A DNA stretch of 64,000 bases, from contig QVRM01006574.1 of NCBI GenBank assembly GCA_003439945.1, forward strand, positions 683,501 to 747,500. The letters are read 5' to 3'. This DNA is from Dermanyssus gallinae (lineage: Eukaryota; Arthropoda; Arachnida; Mesostigmata; Dermanyssidae). Position 1 is the stretch's first letter; each line of letters begins with the position of its first letter. Made by a program: the position numbers and the translations under genes. A model generated the notes under the pieces. It was not told where the DNA came from and ran no database searches. It saw nothing but the letters and a program-made list of their open reading frames with translations. Below are positions 10,144 to 19,858 of the stretch, in pieces.

Positions 10144-11973
10144 TTAGCCGGTCTGCTTTCCGTTTGAGGAGCCTTTGCCCTGCGTAGGACCATTTTTCTT
10201 TCCTGTGTTGATCTTTGAAAGAGCTTCTGCTTTGGCGTCCTTCGAAATCGGAGCGCCCGTAGATGGCTGGCCGGTTTTCGGTGCAGAACACTTGGGCGGG
10301 ACCAAGTTTGCCTTCGGCACAGCATTGGCTGCTGTTGCTGCTGCTGCTGCAGCAGCTGTCTGACTGCTGTTCAGGCCACCACCCGTTGTCTGGACGGGCG
10401 GCCCTTTTCCAGGGCCTGCTTTTGCGCCGTTGGCCACTTGGCCACCTTTTGACAAGTGCTTGCTAGTGGACGGGTTCAATGTCGCACAGGCTGACACCGC
10501 CTGACCCGCTTTAGGCGGCGGGGGCGCCGAATGCTTCGGAGGAACTGTTGACGGCTGACCGACCTTTGACGCGGTGTCCTTCGTTTGATTGCCGCCGCCG
10601 TCCGACGGAGTGGCCGTCTGCGTATTTGCTGGGGCGGCCACTCTCTTTGACAAAGGTCCCTTTGGTGCGGCCTGGCCCGCACCTGGCACCGGCGCCGCTC
10701 CTGGTACCGTTGCCGCCCCTGGCTTCGCCGCAGTCGCTCCTGGTACCGTTGTTGCTCCTGGCTTTGCCGCTGCTTCTGACTTTGCCGCTGCCGCCGCTCC
10801 TGGCTTTGTCGACGCTCCTGACTTTTCCGCCGCTCCTGACTTTTCCGTTGCTCCTGACTTTTCCGTTGCTCCTGACTTTTCCGTTGCTCCTGACTTTTCC
10901 GTTGCTCCTGACTTTTCCGTTGCTCCTGACTTTTCCGCCGCGCCAGACTTTTCCGCCGCGCCAGACTTTTCCGCCGCTCCAGACTTTTCCGCCGCTGCAG
11001 ACTTTTCAGCTGCTCCTGACATTTCCGCCGCTGCAGACTTTTCCGCCGCTCCAGACTTTTCCGCCGCTCCTGACTTTTCCGCCGCTCCTGACTTTTCAGC
11101 TGCTCCTGACTTTTCCGCCGCTCCAGACTTTTTCGCTGCTCCTGGCTTAGCCGCTGCCACCGCTCCTGACTTAGCCGTCGCGGCTCCTGGTGCCGCTGCC
11201 GCTTCTGGCACTGCCGCCGCTTTTGGTACCGCCACCGCTTTTGATACCGCCGGCCTTGATACCGCCGCCGCCGCCGCTGCTGCCGCCGCTGCATCGGGTT
11301 TCGTTGCCATGGGGACCGCCTTTGCCGAGGGGACCGCCTTTGCCGAGGGGACCGCCTTTGCCGAGGGGACCGCCTTTGCCGAGGGGACCGCCTTTGCCGA
11401 GGGGACCGCCTTTGCCGAGGGGACAGCCTTTGCCGAGGGGACAGCCTTTGCCGAGGGGACAGCCTTTGCCGCGACCTTGGCCGGAACGGCACTCTTTGCC
11501 GGTTGGACCTGTTTGGACGGACCTTTTGCAGGCGGCATTGCGGGCACTTTGGACGTGGGACGCGCTTCCGCTGCTGTGATCGGCTTAGCTGGGGCTGGGG
11601 GCTCAATCGGTTCTTGCGCGCCGCTCTCGACGGCCACTGGAATCGGCTCGGCCGGAGCTATGACGCCCTCTTCTTCCGGCTGCGGCTCGACTTCGGCTTC
11701 GGCTTCAGCCTGGAGGCCGGCCGCACCCTCCTGCTGCTGCTGCTGCTCAGCGTCAGCGGCTTCACGAGGTGTAACCTCTGCTGGTGCGGCCTCGGCCGGT
11801 GCTTCAGCGTCCGCCGCCTCAACGGGAGCATCGGTAATCGAATCGTTTGTCGGCGGGGGACACGCAGCCTCCGCGTCCTCGTCAGGCTTCACATCTGCCA
11901 GCGGATCGCATTGCTGTTGATCGTTTGCCGTACCCTCGGCGTTACCGATCTCCTCTGCTACCTCCGTCGACAT
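10144..11973 (-). CDS. Ala/Pro/Lys-rich hexapeptide-repeat protein (gene 1)
   Basis: This is a single open frame for a protein of about 609 residues with no recognised domain. The frame stays open upstream to 12006 but has no ATG there. The ATG at 11973 (MSTEVAEE) is chosen because the same ATG-TCG-ACG-G context starts genes 2 and 3. The N-terminal 130 residues are acidic (Glu/Asp/Ala, with a Gln run). The middle holds nine AKAVPS units, a poly-Ala stretch, then about 18 units of KSGAAE or KSGATE. The C-terminal 170 residues are Pro/Gly/Lys/Ser-rich and basic. There is no signal peptide and no membrane segment, so an intracellular disordered protein is the simplest reading. Its function is unknown. 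Gene 2 at 21.1-22.2 kb is a clear paralogue in N-terminus and upstream DNA. Long antisense and alternative frames exist because the 18-bp repeats lack stops. Confidence 0.68.
   Translation of the reverse strand: MSTEVAEEIGNAEGTANDQQQCDPLADVKPDEDAEAACPPPTNDSITDAPVEAADAEAPAEAAPAEVTPREAADAEQQQQQEGAAGLQAEAEAEVEPQPEEEGVIAPAEPIPVAVESGAQEPIEPPAPAKPITAAEARPTSKVPAMPPAKGPSKQVQPAKSAVPAKVAAKAVPSAKAVPSAKAVPSAKAVPSAKAVPSAKAVPSAKAVPSAKAVPSAKAVPMATKPDAAAAAAAAAAVSRPAVSKAVAVPKAAAVPEAAAAPGAATAKSGAVAAAKPGAAKKSGAAEKSGAAEKSGAAEKSGAAEKSGAAEKSAAAEMSGAAEKSAAAEKSGAAEKSGAAEKSGAAEKSGATEKSGATEKSGATEKSGATEKSGATEKSGAAEKSGASTKPGAAAAAKSEAAAKPGATTVPGATAAKPGAATVPGAAPVPGAGQAAPKGPLSKRVAAPANTQTATPSDGGGNQTKDTASKVGQPSTVPPKHSAPPPPKAGQAVSACATLNPSTSKHLSKGGQVANGAKAGPGKGPPVQTTGGGLNSSQTAAAAAAATAANAVPKANLVPPKCSAPKTGQPSTGAPISKDAKAEALSKINTGKKNGPTQGKGSSNGKQTG
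10808..11131 (-). repeat. 18-bp minisatellite coding KSGAAE/KSGATE, about 18 units
   Basis: Direct tandem repeat inside gene 1 with an 18-bp period, so each unit adds six residues without breaking frame. Variants occur at the fifth residue (Ala or Thr), with occasional KSAAAE and MSGAAE units. Five consecutive Thr-bearing units look like a local unit expansion. Confidence 0.9.
11308..11469 (-). repeat. 18-bp minisatellite coding AKAVPS, nine units
   Basis: A second tandem array in gene 1 with the same 18-bp period but unrelated unit sequence. The units are almost identical; the three nearest the N-terminus share one silent change. This suggests recent expansion. The array is absent from gene 2, which has only a single related stretch (AKSVPT). 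Confidence 0.9.
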
Positions 11974-12006
11974 GACAAGGCTGCTGAACACCGGCTCCTC
12001 ATTCAA

Positions 12007-13240
12007 TTGTCAAACGATGATTTTGTTAGACCTCTATTTCTTTATATATATATATATATATATATACATGCACGGAACTATTTTACGCCACTGCCTAAAC
12101 AAAACATATCATTCAATAAAAATGATTCATTTTGAAAACCGATTTTTATTACACAATTACTCATATATTTTAATTGACACTCAACAAAGTTGAGTACAAT
12201 GGATTCGTTTGCAAGAAACTGAGAAGACGCCCACTGCCCAGAGAAGATTTTTGTATGAAATAGCGTTATAACAGACTCTCCTACACCGTAAAGTCTCAGT
12301 ATTGGCAAATAGTAGCCAGGCCACGCGTCCAAAATGGCTGTAGAGGAGAAGATACACCAGGCGTCGCCCCTTGGAACTCTCTCACTGCAACGCTCCTAAA
12401 CCTTTCCCCTTTCGAAACCACTGAGTGTCCGACCCAATAAAATTGTTAAACACGCTGTTGGACCAAGTTAACGCAATAGTAAATACGAAAACTATGGAAA
12501 AGCTGAACACGCAGGCAAAATAGTTTAGAAGAACACATGTAGGAACTTATCTGATTATCAAGGACTAACCCTTCCTATTTCTTAAAAATATGACAACATA
12601 CCTACTAGATATCAAAACGACGCATATGTTATAAAAATACAAAACGTTCAGCGGAGATTGGTGAAGCGAATTATCATCGCATATGCATGCAATCCAGGCG
12701 TTTATACCCGGCTGAAATATTTCAGCCTCTACATCTGAGTGGCTCATTTAAGCACATATGCATTTACTAGGCGGGGTAAGTGTGGTTATACTACATCGAA
12801 GGGTTTTGAGACAACAATTAATCTAGCGTTTTGCTAGTTCTGCTATGGATCGAACCGCTGGACGGAAAAAGTCGTAGTTAGATTTCGATTGCTCACCTCT
12901 CAGGCCCGCCATTTAGTTCTCCTCATTGTTTCAGAAATGTGTATGTCCACCACACTTATTTTTATTCGCTAGCCCATCATGTATACGTTATAGGCGCACG
13001 TTTATTTTAGACTATATCGTTTTCGTAGATTTTCCTTTTAGCAAGAAAAACCTAATGCCAATCATTAAAGTTTGTTTCCTTTGAGAACTCTTTCCAGTAT
13101 CTTGGCCTTCGGGTTTATCACACAAGAATTTTATATTTTAACCAGCTGTTTTACCTACCAAGATTTTAAACCAGAAAACCAAAAAACATTAGCCAGCTTA
13201 AGAGATGCTTTTTATTACATATTAAGCGAGTGCCTTTTTT
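12007..13240. repeat. Upstream region of gene 1, duplicated upstream of gene 2
   Basis: The 5' leader and upstream DNA of gene 1 align by eye with 22.25-23.05 kb. Shared blocks include the leader before the ATG, an (AT)n run at 12042-12066, a segment around 12110-12310 and another around 12570-13060. Bases 13070-13240 align with 25.54-25.69 kb and 28.60-28.75 kb, beyond the insertions in the second block. No gene is seen. The AT run about 70 bases upstream of the ATG could contain a TATA element, but this is unproven. Confidence 0.7.
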
Positions 13241-13689
13241 TAAAGTGCGTTTTATTTACAGTATCTTATGTGTATTACAACATTATAGTCGTGTAGTTCG
13301 TAAGGATGAAAGCCCGTGTACGCAGCACTGGAACATCCAATACATATGATTTTGTTTCTCTTCTTCTTCTTAGCACCGTGTTACCTAAATCTTATATTCA
13401 TGTTTTAAATAATAGTAGTTAAAACAATAGTAATAATAATAGCCAGTAAATAATATTTTGCTTGAGTGTTCAGGGATCTGGTCAAAATATATAATATTAG
13501 TGGTCGCTCTAACTTGTATTTCATGGTCTTCGTGGATAATCAGATATGGCCACCTGCTTCGGCCATGGACAGTACGCCTAAAGGTCGCCAAGTGACGCAA
13601 TGTGTAGGCTCGCGTCGCTGTCTCCCACATGTCACGTCTTCGGAACGCATGACTATGGCACCATGTACAAACACATATATATATACATA
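13241..13689. other. No gene recognised
   Basis: Short AT-rich interval between the duplicated upstream block and the Tc3-like transposon. It contains a CTT run at about 13358-13372 and a TATA-rich stretch at its end that was the insertion site. Confidence 0.4.
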
Positions 13690-13691
13690 TA

Positions 13692-13886
13692 GAGTGTGTT
13701 GCAAAAAATTAGCAATTCATGTTTTTTGGTGATAATTTCGGCTTGGTTTATTTGAATGGCTTGAAATTTTAAGCGCATGATGTACATGGCGATTTGGTGT
13801 TAATTTCGTTGCAATCTCACAATCGGTTCATACAAAAAAGAAAAAAGTGTGAAAAAACAGTGTTGCAAAATATTAGCAACAATAAC
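13692..13886 (+). repeat. Left terminal inverted repeat of Tc3-like element
   Basis: Begins GAGTGTGTTGCAAAAAATT right after the TA. An inner copy of the transposase-site-like motif lies at about 13859-13882. It pairs with 15015-15212 in reverse complement, with scattered mismatches and small indels. Confidence 0.9.
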
Positions 13887-13927
13887 GCCTTATTCGGCGT
13901 ATTCGATTCTTAGCAGGGCTGTATGAC

Positions 13928-14935
13928 TTATTTGAAACTACATATTCTATTCTTGAAACGGGGTTTTTGTTCCTTCTTCTGAATCAAATCGTAAACTTGG
14001 TCTTTCATGGAGTTAATGAGCTGTTGTAAGTACGAAAGTGGAATATTAGTCCATGCTTGCTGGACAGCTTCTTTGAGGTCCGATAAATTATCATATTGTC
14101 GACCATTTGCTTAAATCTGCTTCACCAAATGTCCCAAAGATTTTCGATGGGACTCAGGTCTGGACTCAATGCCGGCCAGTCAAAAAGTGGCACTCCTTGT
14201 TCTCGAAAAAAGGCTATAGTGCTAGCCGAGGTATGAAATGTGGCGCTGTCTTGTTGAAAAACTGCGTCAGGTCCCCCAATTCTTCTGAAATGGGCTTCTA
14301 ACTGGGAACCGACGATACGCTGGAACTTGTCGGAATTGTTTCGGCCCACAATCGCGACTAGATCAACCTTCCCATTATATCCAAACGCGCCCCAATATTT
14401 CACAGAACCACCACCGGCCACACGTTTCACACCATTTAGGTTCCTTCCGTAAGTCGTGCCAATAGTACTGACAGCCGTCAGGGCCATCGAGATTAAATTT
14501 CTTTTCATCCGAGAAGACCATGTTTTTCCACTCGTTATCCCAAGTTTGGTAACTATGCGAAAATTCACGCCGTGCGACAATGTGTTTCGGTTGCAGTCGC
14601 GGCATAAGCTTCCTTTTCGCGTATCGCACGTTTTTGTCAGAACTTAACACTCGGTACACTGTGGATCGGTGCACTGGCACTCCCAAAGTAGTCCTGATCC
14701 TGGAAGAAGACATTTGGTCATGAGTAGCCAACTGTATGATCCTTCGCCGATCTCGAATAGTCAAAACTGGCTTACGCCCACTGTTAGATCTGCACCTTTG
14801 GTTCACTCCAGGGTGTAAGAACCTGCTGATGGTGCTCTTATGCCGTCCTAATCTGGTTGCTATAGCAGTTACTGTATGACCGAGCTTATCCGAGGGATCA
14901 TTTGTACGACACGATTGATTTAGCTAGACAATATT
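13928..14935 (-). pseudogene. Tc3-like transposase (DD34E), frameshifted
   Basis: A cut-and-paste transposase. An N-terminal helix-turn-helix (TVTAIATRLGRHKSTISRFL) is followed by a second DNA-binding region (GRKPVLTIRDRRRI, VPVHRSTVYRVL). The DDE domain follows with VFSDEKKFNLDGPDG (first Asp), FQQDSATFHTS (second Asp) and SPDLSPIENLW (Glu), 34 residues between the last two. The coding path crosses at least two frameshifts: near 14440, between the WHDLRKE and VKRVAGGG blocks, and near 14110, just after ENLWDIW. The final third-frame segment ends at the TAA at 13930-13928. The SDEKKFNLDGPDG block is why I call it Tc3-like. No clear initiating Met was found; 14935 is approximate. Confidence 0.88.
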
Positions 14936-15014
14936 CCTGACATTTGATCCCCGGGATCGAATATTAGCTGTAGTATCGACTATCCTCTACAAACAAGAGC
15001 TGTGTTGTTAGCAT

Positions 15015-15212
15015 GTTATTGTTGCTAATATTTTGCAACACTGTTTTTCACTTTTTTTTATTTTTTGTATGAGCCGATTGTGAGATTGCAACGAAACATC
15101 ATACTCGTGTTTCGTCATGTAAATCATGCGCTTAAAATTTCAAGTTATTCAAATAAACCAAGCCGAAATTATCACTAAAAAACATGAGTTGCAAATTTTT
15201 TGCAACACACTT
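15015..15212 (-). repeat. Right terminal inverted repeat of Tc3-like element
   Basis: Reverse complement of the left TIR. The tip reads GCAACACACTT before the TA. The inner motif lies at about 15019-15043. Confidence 0.9.
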
Positions 15213-15246
15213 TACATACATATATATATATATATATGTATGTAAA

Positions 15247-15351
15247 GCTTCCCCAGTGTTGTTCTGCCAATTTCTTTCATCGCCTCCTCAAGTGCGATCA
15301 CCCTCCATATACAGACCCTCGCTTTCTCTGCGGCCTGACTCGACGGGCCTT

Positions 15352-15353
<2 letters not shown>
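15247..15353 (+). repeat. 107-bp repeat segment, copy 1 of 4
   Basis: Nearly identical to 17317-17423 and similar to about 26428-26540 and 29487-29600. Here it stands alone between two (AT)n tracts, directly beside the Tc3-like element. In the other three places it is part of a longer 1.55-kb repeat. Confidence 0.85.
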
Positions 15354-15433
<80 letters not shown>

Positions 15434-15480
15434 CATACATACATACATATACATACATATGTACATATACACATATGTAT
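15354..15480. repeat. (TA)n followed by (CATA)n microsatellite
   Basis: About 75 bases of pure TA, then several CATA units and a diffuse purine/pyrimidine tract. This is the longest pure dinucleotide run in the window. Poly-Tyr/Ile reading frames over it are artefacts. Confidence 0.95.
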
Positions 15481-15746
15481 CTCTGCACACGTGTGTCTGC
15501 ATGCGTGTAGCTGTGCTGTCTCATGGCTGCTGAAATGTGTGTGTGTGGGCGTTCATGTGGAAACTCGTTACGGTAACCACATGTTGTCTGTGTTTGCATT
15601 TTAGGTCATGATGTGTTTGTGCGTATTGCGAAGTTTTTGAATGTTATCCACTTTGTGTTATTGGAATGGTGGTTTATTCAATTAAACTGGACAGTTGCTC
15701 CTGGCTGAGTGATGTAATGTGTTCTCGTATTTGTTTCTTGATTTGT

Positions 15747-16822
15747 CTAGTGGGTCTCGTTTGCTTGTTGTCGTATGTTATCAGGACAACTATTGAACAG
15801 CTTAATAAAATGACTGGCGACCCGTCTTTTCATGGTTTCGCTTGTTATGTTTTCCATATTGAAAGTGCCATGTTGGCCTGCTCTGGTAAGATATTGATGA
15901 CTTGATTTTTGTCTCTCTTGTATCTCACGCCTAACATGTGCCTTTCTCAGAAGAAAATGGGAGAGCACTGATTCTGCGTACTGATGTCGAAAAGGCAAAA
16001 CCTTTAAACTGTCCATAAGTGTCGCTGCATCAACGCTGCGTTCAGCACCGCAGACCAATCTTATGGCTTTCTCCTGCAGGACGATGGTTGTATTGTTGTC
16101 AGATAATAACCACTGTATAGCGTCAGTCCATATCGATAGTAACTCTTCACAAGTGCACGATATACCTCGAGTTTTAGTGTTACTGTTGCTGAGTTTCTTA
16201 TCTGGCTTAATATTGCCACGCCCTTCCTCATTTTCTTGGCAATATAATTGACGTGTGGTTGCCAAGATAGGTTACTCGAAATCATCATTCCCAAATATTT
16301 TATCGTGTCAGTTCGTTCGATTAAGGGGGAGTGACAATGCATAGAACTGGTTATATCGAGATGGTTGTGTAGTTGTATAGAATTCATGTGTGCTATAGCC
16401 GGACGACTTCTGAGTTCAAACTGTATGAACTTAGTTTTGCTGTGATTTATCACAAGTCCGTTTTGTTTCACCCACGTCCCGATTTTACTTAAGCTTCGTT
16501 CTATGTGTTGCGTATCCTCAAGTGATTGTTGTGTATAGATAAGTGCTGTGTCATCCGCGTACATGTATTTAGTAGAGCAGTCTTTCATTTGAAAAAAATC
16601 GTTGCAATACAAAATGTATAAAAGAGGACCCATCGTCTGTTTTCTGTTATTTAGATATGTTTCTATCACGGTTAGCGCTTTTGCAGTAATTGCCATACGT
16701 TGCACTGTATGCAATAAGCGGCAATGTGGAATGCTGTCGAAAGCCTTAGACAAATCTAAAAACACACCTACTGGCCTGTTACCCTTATTTATCTCTTGAG
16801 CTAGTGTTTCATGCACAGCCAT
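15747..16822 (-). pseudogene. CR1/L2-like LINE reverse transcriptase, broken
   Basis: The minus strand encodes VGVFLDLSKAFDSIPH, then the catalytic MYADDTAL, QNGLVINHSKTKFIQF, TIKYLGMMISSNLSW and, in another frame, QEKAIRLVCGA with a typical CR1/L2-type thumb (LPFRHQYAESVLSHFLLR). Two defects are visible. The region between LNNRKQT and GPLLYILYCND has lost the usual VGVPQGS segment. A frameshift near 16100 moves the reading from the 16822-16061 frame to the 16265-15747 frame. The 5' side stops near 16850, where the duplicated segment resumes, so the copy is 5'-truncated. The RT clade is inferred from motif style. Confidence 0.85.
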
Positions 16823-16849
16823 TACCGCCGACTATGTGCTTTTGCCATA

Positions 16850-18420
16850 CCTAAACCCAAACTGGTACCTGCCGGTTCTGCCTGCAGAGATGTGCCAATT
16901 ACCGTGCAGTGGAATGCACAGCACTGGAACAAGAATCGTTGCATCACTTTTCTTGCCGGAATAATTGCATTTATAAGTACCATACATACACAGCATATAG
17001 GCATCTCCTCCACCGGAACAGCGTATCCGTTATTGCTCCAAGCAGCTCTCCGAGTGCTGAATGAGTTTATCGCTCTTTTCTAAATCCGTGCTGTTTTTCC
17101 GGTTATGCCCCCCTCCGCCACGAAAAAAGCCTCGTCTACATGCTATAATTCCCAAGTAACTCTTCTACGGGCAGCTTTCTATTGCCATTCCCCTCCAAGT
17201 CTCTCGTTTCGTATTAGTCGTTTTCCTTTATGAATGACCTTAAGCTTATAAGCATTATGCAAAAACCAAGATATCCTTCATGTGTTCATTTCTTATTAAA
17301 TCCCTCCCGTGCGCTTCCCCAGTGTTGTTCTGCCAATTTCAATCATCGCCTCCTCGAGTGCGATCACCCTCCATATACAGACCCTCGCTTTCTCTGCGGC
17401 CTGACTCGACGGGCCTTCATATTTTAGCAGCACTCTCAGAATTGTGCCCAATCCGGCCAATATTTTCCTCAAATGCTCAACCAGCCTGCCTGTCTCTACT
17501 AAGTATTGTCTTCTTTTCTTTCTTCTCATTTTCGCCTCTCTTATTGCTGCTTACTTTTTGTTTTCCCAGTACCTTTGCTACTTATCTTCATACGATCTTA
17601 TACGTAACTGTTTAACTATCGCAGACAACGCCTAATCACCGGAACTGTTTTTCCGTATTCTCGCGTCAACTTACTAGCTTGCTTGGCCGCCCTGCACTAC
17701 TCGTTAAACCAAAATCTCTAGCTCCTCTTCTGCGGTGGCAGCATCGCAGACCTTAATGAGCGTACCAGACTGCGTTAGTTGGAGTCTACCTGGATTGTTC
17801 CTGACATCGGCAGGACTCTGTCAAGTCTCTGTTAGAGGACTATAGACAGATATATTATTTAATAGAAAGGAGGTACGAATATGATGTGCGTCGAACGCAG
17901 GACAAGTGCAGAAAATAAACACATACCAATGTTTTTTCACCAGGGAAGTGAGCTACCTTGGTCTTGGCATAGTCTGTGTTTGTTCTTACCTTAGGTAAGC
18001 TCGCGCAGTAAAGCTAATCGATGTTTTGGGCCCCGCAGCCGTACGTCCGTTGGGTGTTTCCCAGTTGGCAGCGTGAAAATGCTTCGTTTTTGCATACATA
18101 TGGATTGCCAAACCTTAATTACAAACGTTGTTTAGTACGACATTAAAAAATGCTTTAGTCTCTTCGAGGCGCAGGCATATTTTTTTCGATACATGTGACG
18201 CTATGTATGCGTTCCAGGCTGGCTTGTGCAATTGAATTAGATCATACTCACTCGCAACGTCCAGGTTACTGAGTTGGGAGTCACGGCTTACTAAGATTGT
18301 ATAGGGAAGATTTCGATTATTGTTTAAGGCATAATATTGCTTGACACTTGGGTTCGATCCCTAAGGCTGCTGGTCTCATCATTTGAGTTCATTCACCTGA
18401 GTGGAATAAATAGTTCTATT
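16850..18420. repeat. 1.55-kb dispersed segment, copy A
   Basis: Colinear by eye with 25.98-27.53 kb and 29.04-30.59 kb. Landmarks are the ACCTGCCGGTTCTGCCTGC start, the 107-bp segment (17317-17423), a block around 17640-17830 and a block around 17920-18130. Divergence from the other copies is moderate, whereas those two are almost identical to each other. Coding function is unclear; short frames are not conserved. A GGTTCGATCCC sequence at about 18350 resembles a Pol III B box, but no matching A box or cloverleaf was found. Confidence 0.75.
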
Positions 18421-19858
18421 AATTGACGATAAACATGCTCCTTTAAGTCGACTTTTATTCTGAATAGATGATTACGTGCTTTTAAGCCGCTTGCTTTTAT
18501 CTTTCAAAATCATTGTTGGACTTTCTACACCAGGCCGTCCAGGTCAACCTCTAGGTTTGATCAGCTTTCTTTCACCCAAATCATTTGGTTTTCGTAAGTT
18601 GTTCAAATAAATTGCATTGCAACACATATTTGGAATAACGTTGTTGCACTGATTTTCCTCGGCCCTTTTTTTACGTTTGATTGCCTAACTGTGTACGACA
18701 TTTGACATTCTGGAGTGTCTGGATTAAAAAATCTCACCGTGGACATGTTTCAAGTATATGTAGTACTCCAATAGGGAACAATCTGTGAAGGTTGGAGAAA
18801 TTGAATTTACATTCGAGATTCTATTTATTGCTAGAATATCTAACAGCCATGCCTCTGATCACTGCTAACCGACGGCGGCCTGGGACTCCCTTATAGACGA
18901 GTCTTGATCACTCGCCTGAGCAAGGGTTTTTGTGCGCAGTGTATCAAACATATATACTCAAAAAGTAACTGCAATGACTCGGTTCATCATTCAGTTCATT
19001 CACCATATCATTAGTAGTTACAAGTAATCTACTTGTCTGATAGTAATAAAATACCACACATAACAATGGATTATAAGACATGTACTTACTTACCTACATG
19101 TCTTATAATTCACTGTTTAAGTACTAAGCAAGTAATCCACCCGTTTCTGCAGTGATTGACGGTCCTCGTGTCAAGTGGTAGCGGTTTATGTTACATTCTA
19201 TACAAATTTTGCACCGAATTCCTCAATTGCGTAACACACTCCTTTCAGACGTTTATAACGATGGTAGCCATGTTAGGTTATCCTACATAACGGTTACGCA
19301 GGATGGACGCAACCGAAGGATCTACGAATACCTAGCAGATAGGCAGACAAAGTGTAGCTAAAATTTCAGTTCCGTTTTTAAGTGTGTACTAATAGTAATA
19401 GTGGCGTCTAATAATGAATTATAATATTAAATAATTCGGTTTTGAAAACGAATTCTGATATCATTAATAGTCATTTGCTATCCGTCGAGCACGGCCATGC
19501 TAGCGACCTCTACCCCTGCCAAACTGCTAATAGTATTTAGCTGAGTCTTATACAAAATGGTTAGGTTGGTGTTCTAGCTCTTCGCCAATTCTACCTTTCC
19601 TTGTGCTGGTGACGATGACTTAGCAAACTCTCACAGCCCAATGAGAATGCTTACGGGTCTTGTATTAAAGGATGGCAGTAATAAAAATGGATTAGCTCTT
19701 TTTTCATTTCTCTGTTGTTTGTGCTGCCGAACTTGTAACATAACTTTCTCTTGCTCATATAGGCCTAGGCTTTGGGATGACAATATGTTACATAGAACAA
19801 ATTTTCAGTCATTTACTAATTGTACCAATGAAGACCCCCGTAGCAAAGGTATGCAAGC
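18421..19858. other. No gene recognised; contains a perfect hairpin
   Basis: AT-rich DNA without a convincing reading frame. The only distinct structure is the inverted repeat at 19070-19109, listed separately. Confidence 0.5.
19070..19109. repeat. Perfect 15-bp inverted repeat with 10-nt loop
   Basis: Left arm ATTATAAGACATGTA at 19070-19084 and its exact reverse complement at 19095-19109. It could form a hairpin in DNA or RNA. No repeated flank or terminal duplication shows that it is a transposon end. Confidence 0.85.

Larger units (their letters stand above)
13692..15212 (-). mobile_element. Tc3-like Tc1/mariner transposon, full length, inactive
   Basis: A 1,521-bp DNA transposon flanked by the expected TA target duplication (13690-13691 and 15213-15214). 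It has long terminal inverted repeats: left 13692-13886 and right 15015-15212, similar but not identical. Each TIR holds two copies of a GTGTTGCAAAA-type motif, one at the tip and one about 170 bp inside, an IR/DR arrangement. The insertion is in TATA-rich DNA. The transposase inside is frameshifted. Confidence 0.92.

Noticed and set aside
10476..11606. 376-codon minus-strand frame rich in RRKSQE repeats
   Set aside because: Alternative frame of the same gene 1 repeats; no conserved start and no counterpart of similar length in gene 2.
10589..11920. Long plus-strand frame of 443 codons antisense to gene 1 (APDFSA repeats)
   Set aside because: It is open because the 18-bp repeats lack stops. 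The minus frame has the conserved start, leader and paralogous N-terminus.
15184..15604. Frames rich in Tyr/Ile over the TA tract
   Set aside because: Translation of a (TA)n microsatellite.
18340..18360. GGTTCGATCCC resembling a Pol III B box in the 1.55-kb repeat
   Set aside because: No A box at the right distance and no cloverleaf; the other copies read GTGTTCGATTCC.
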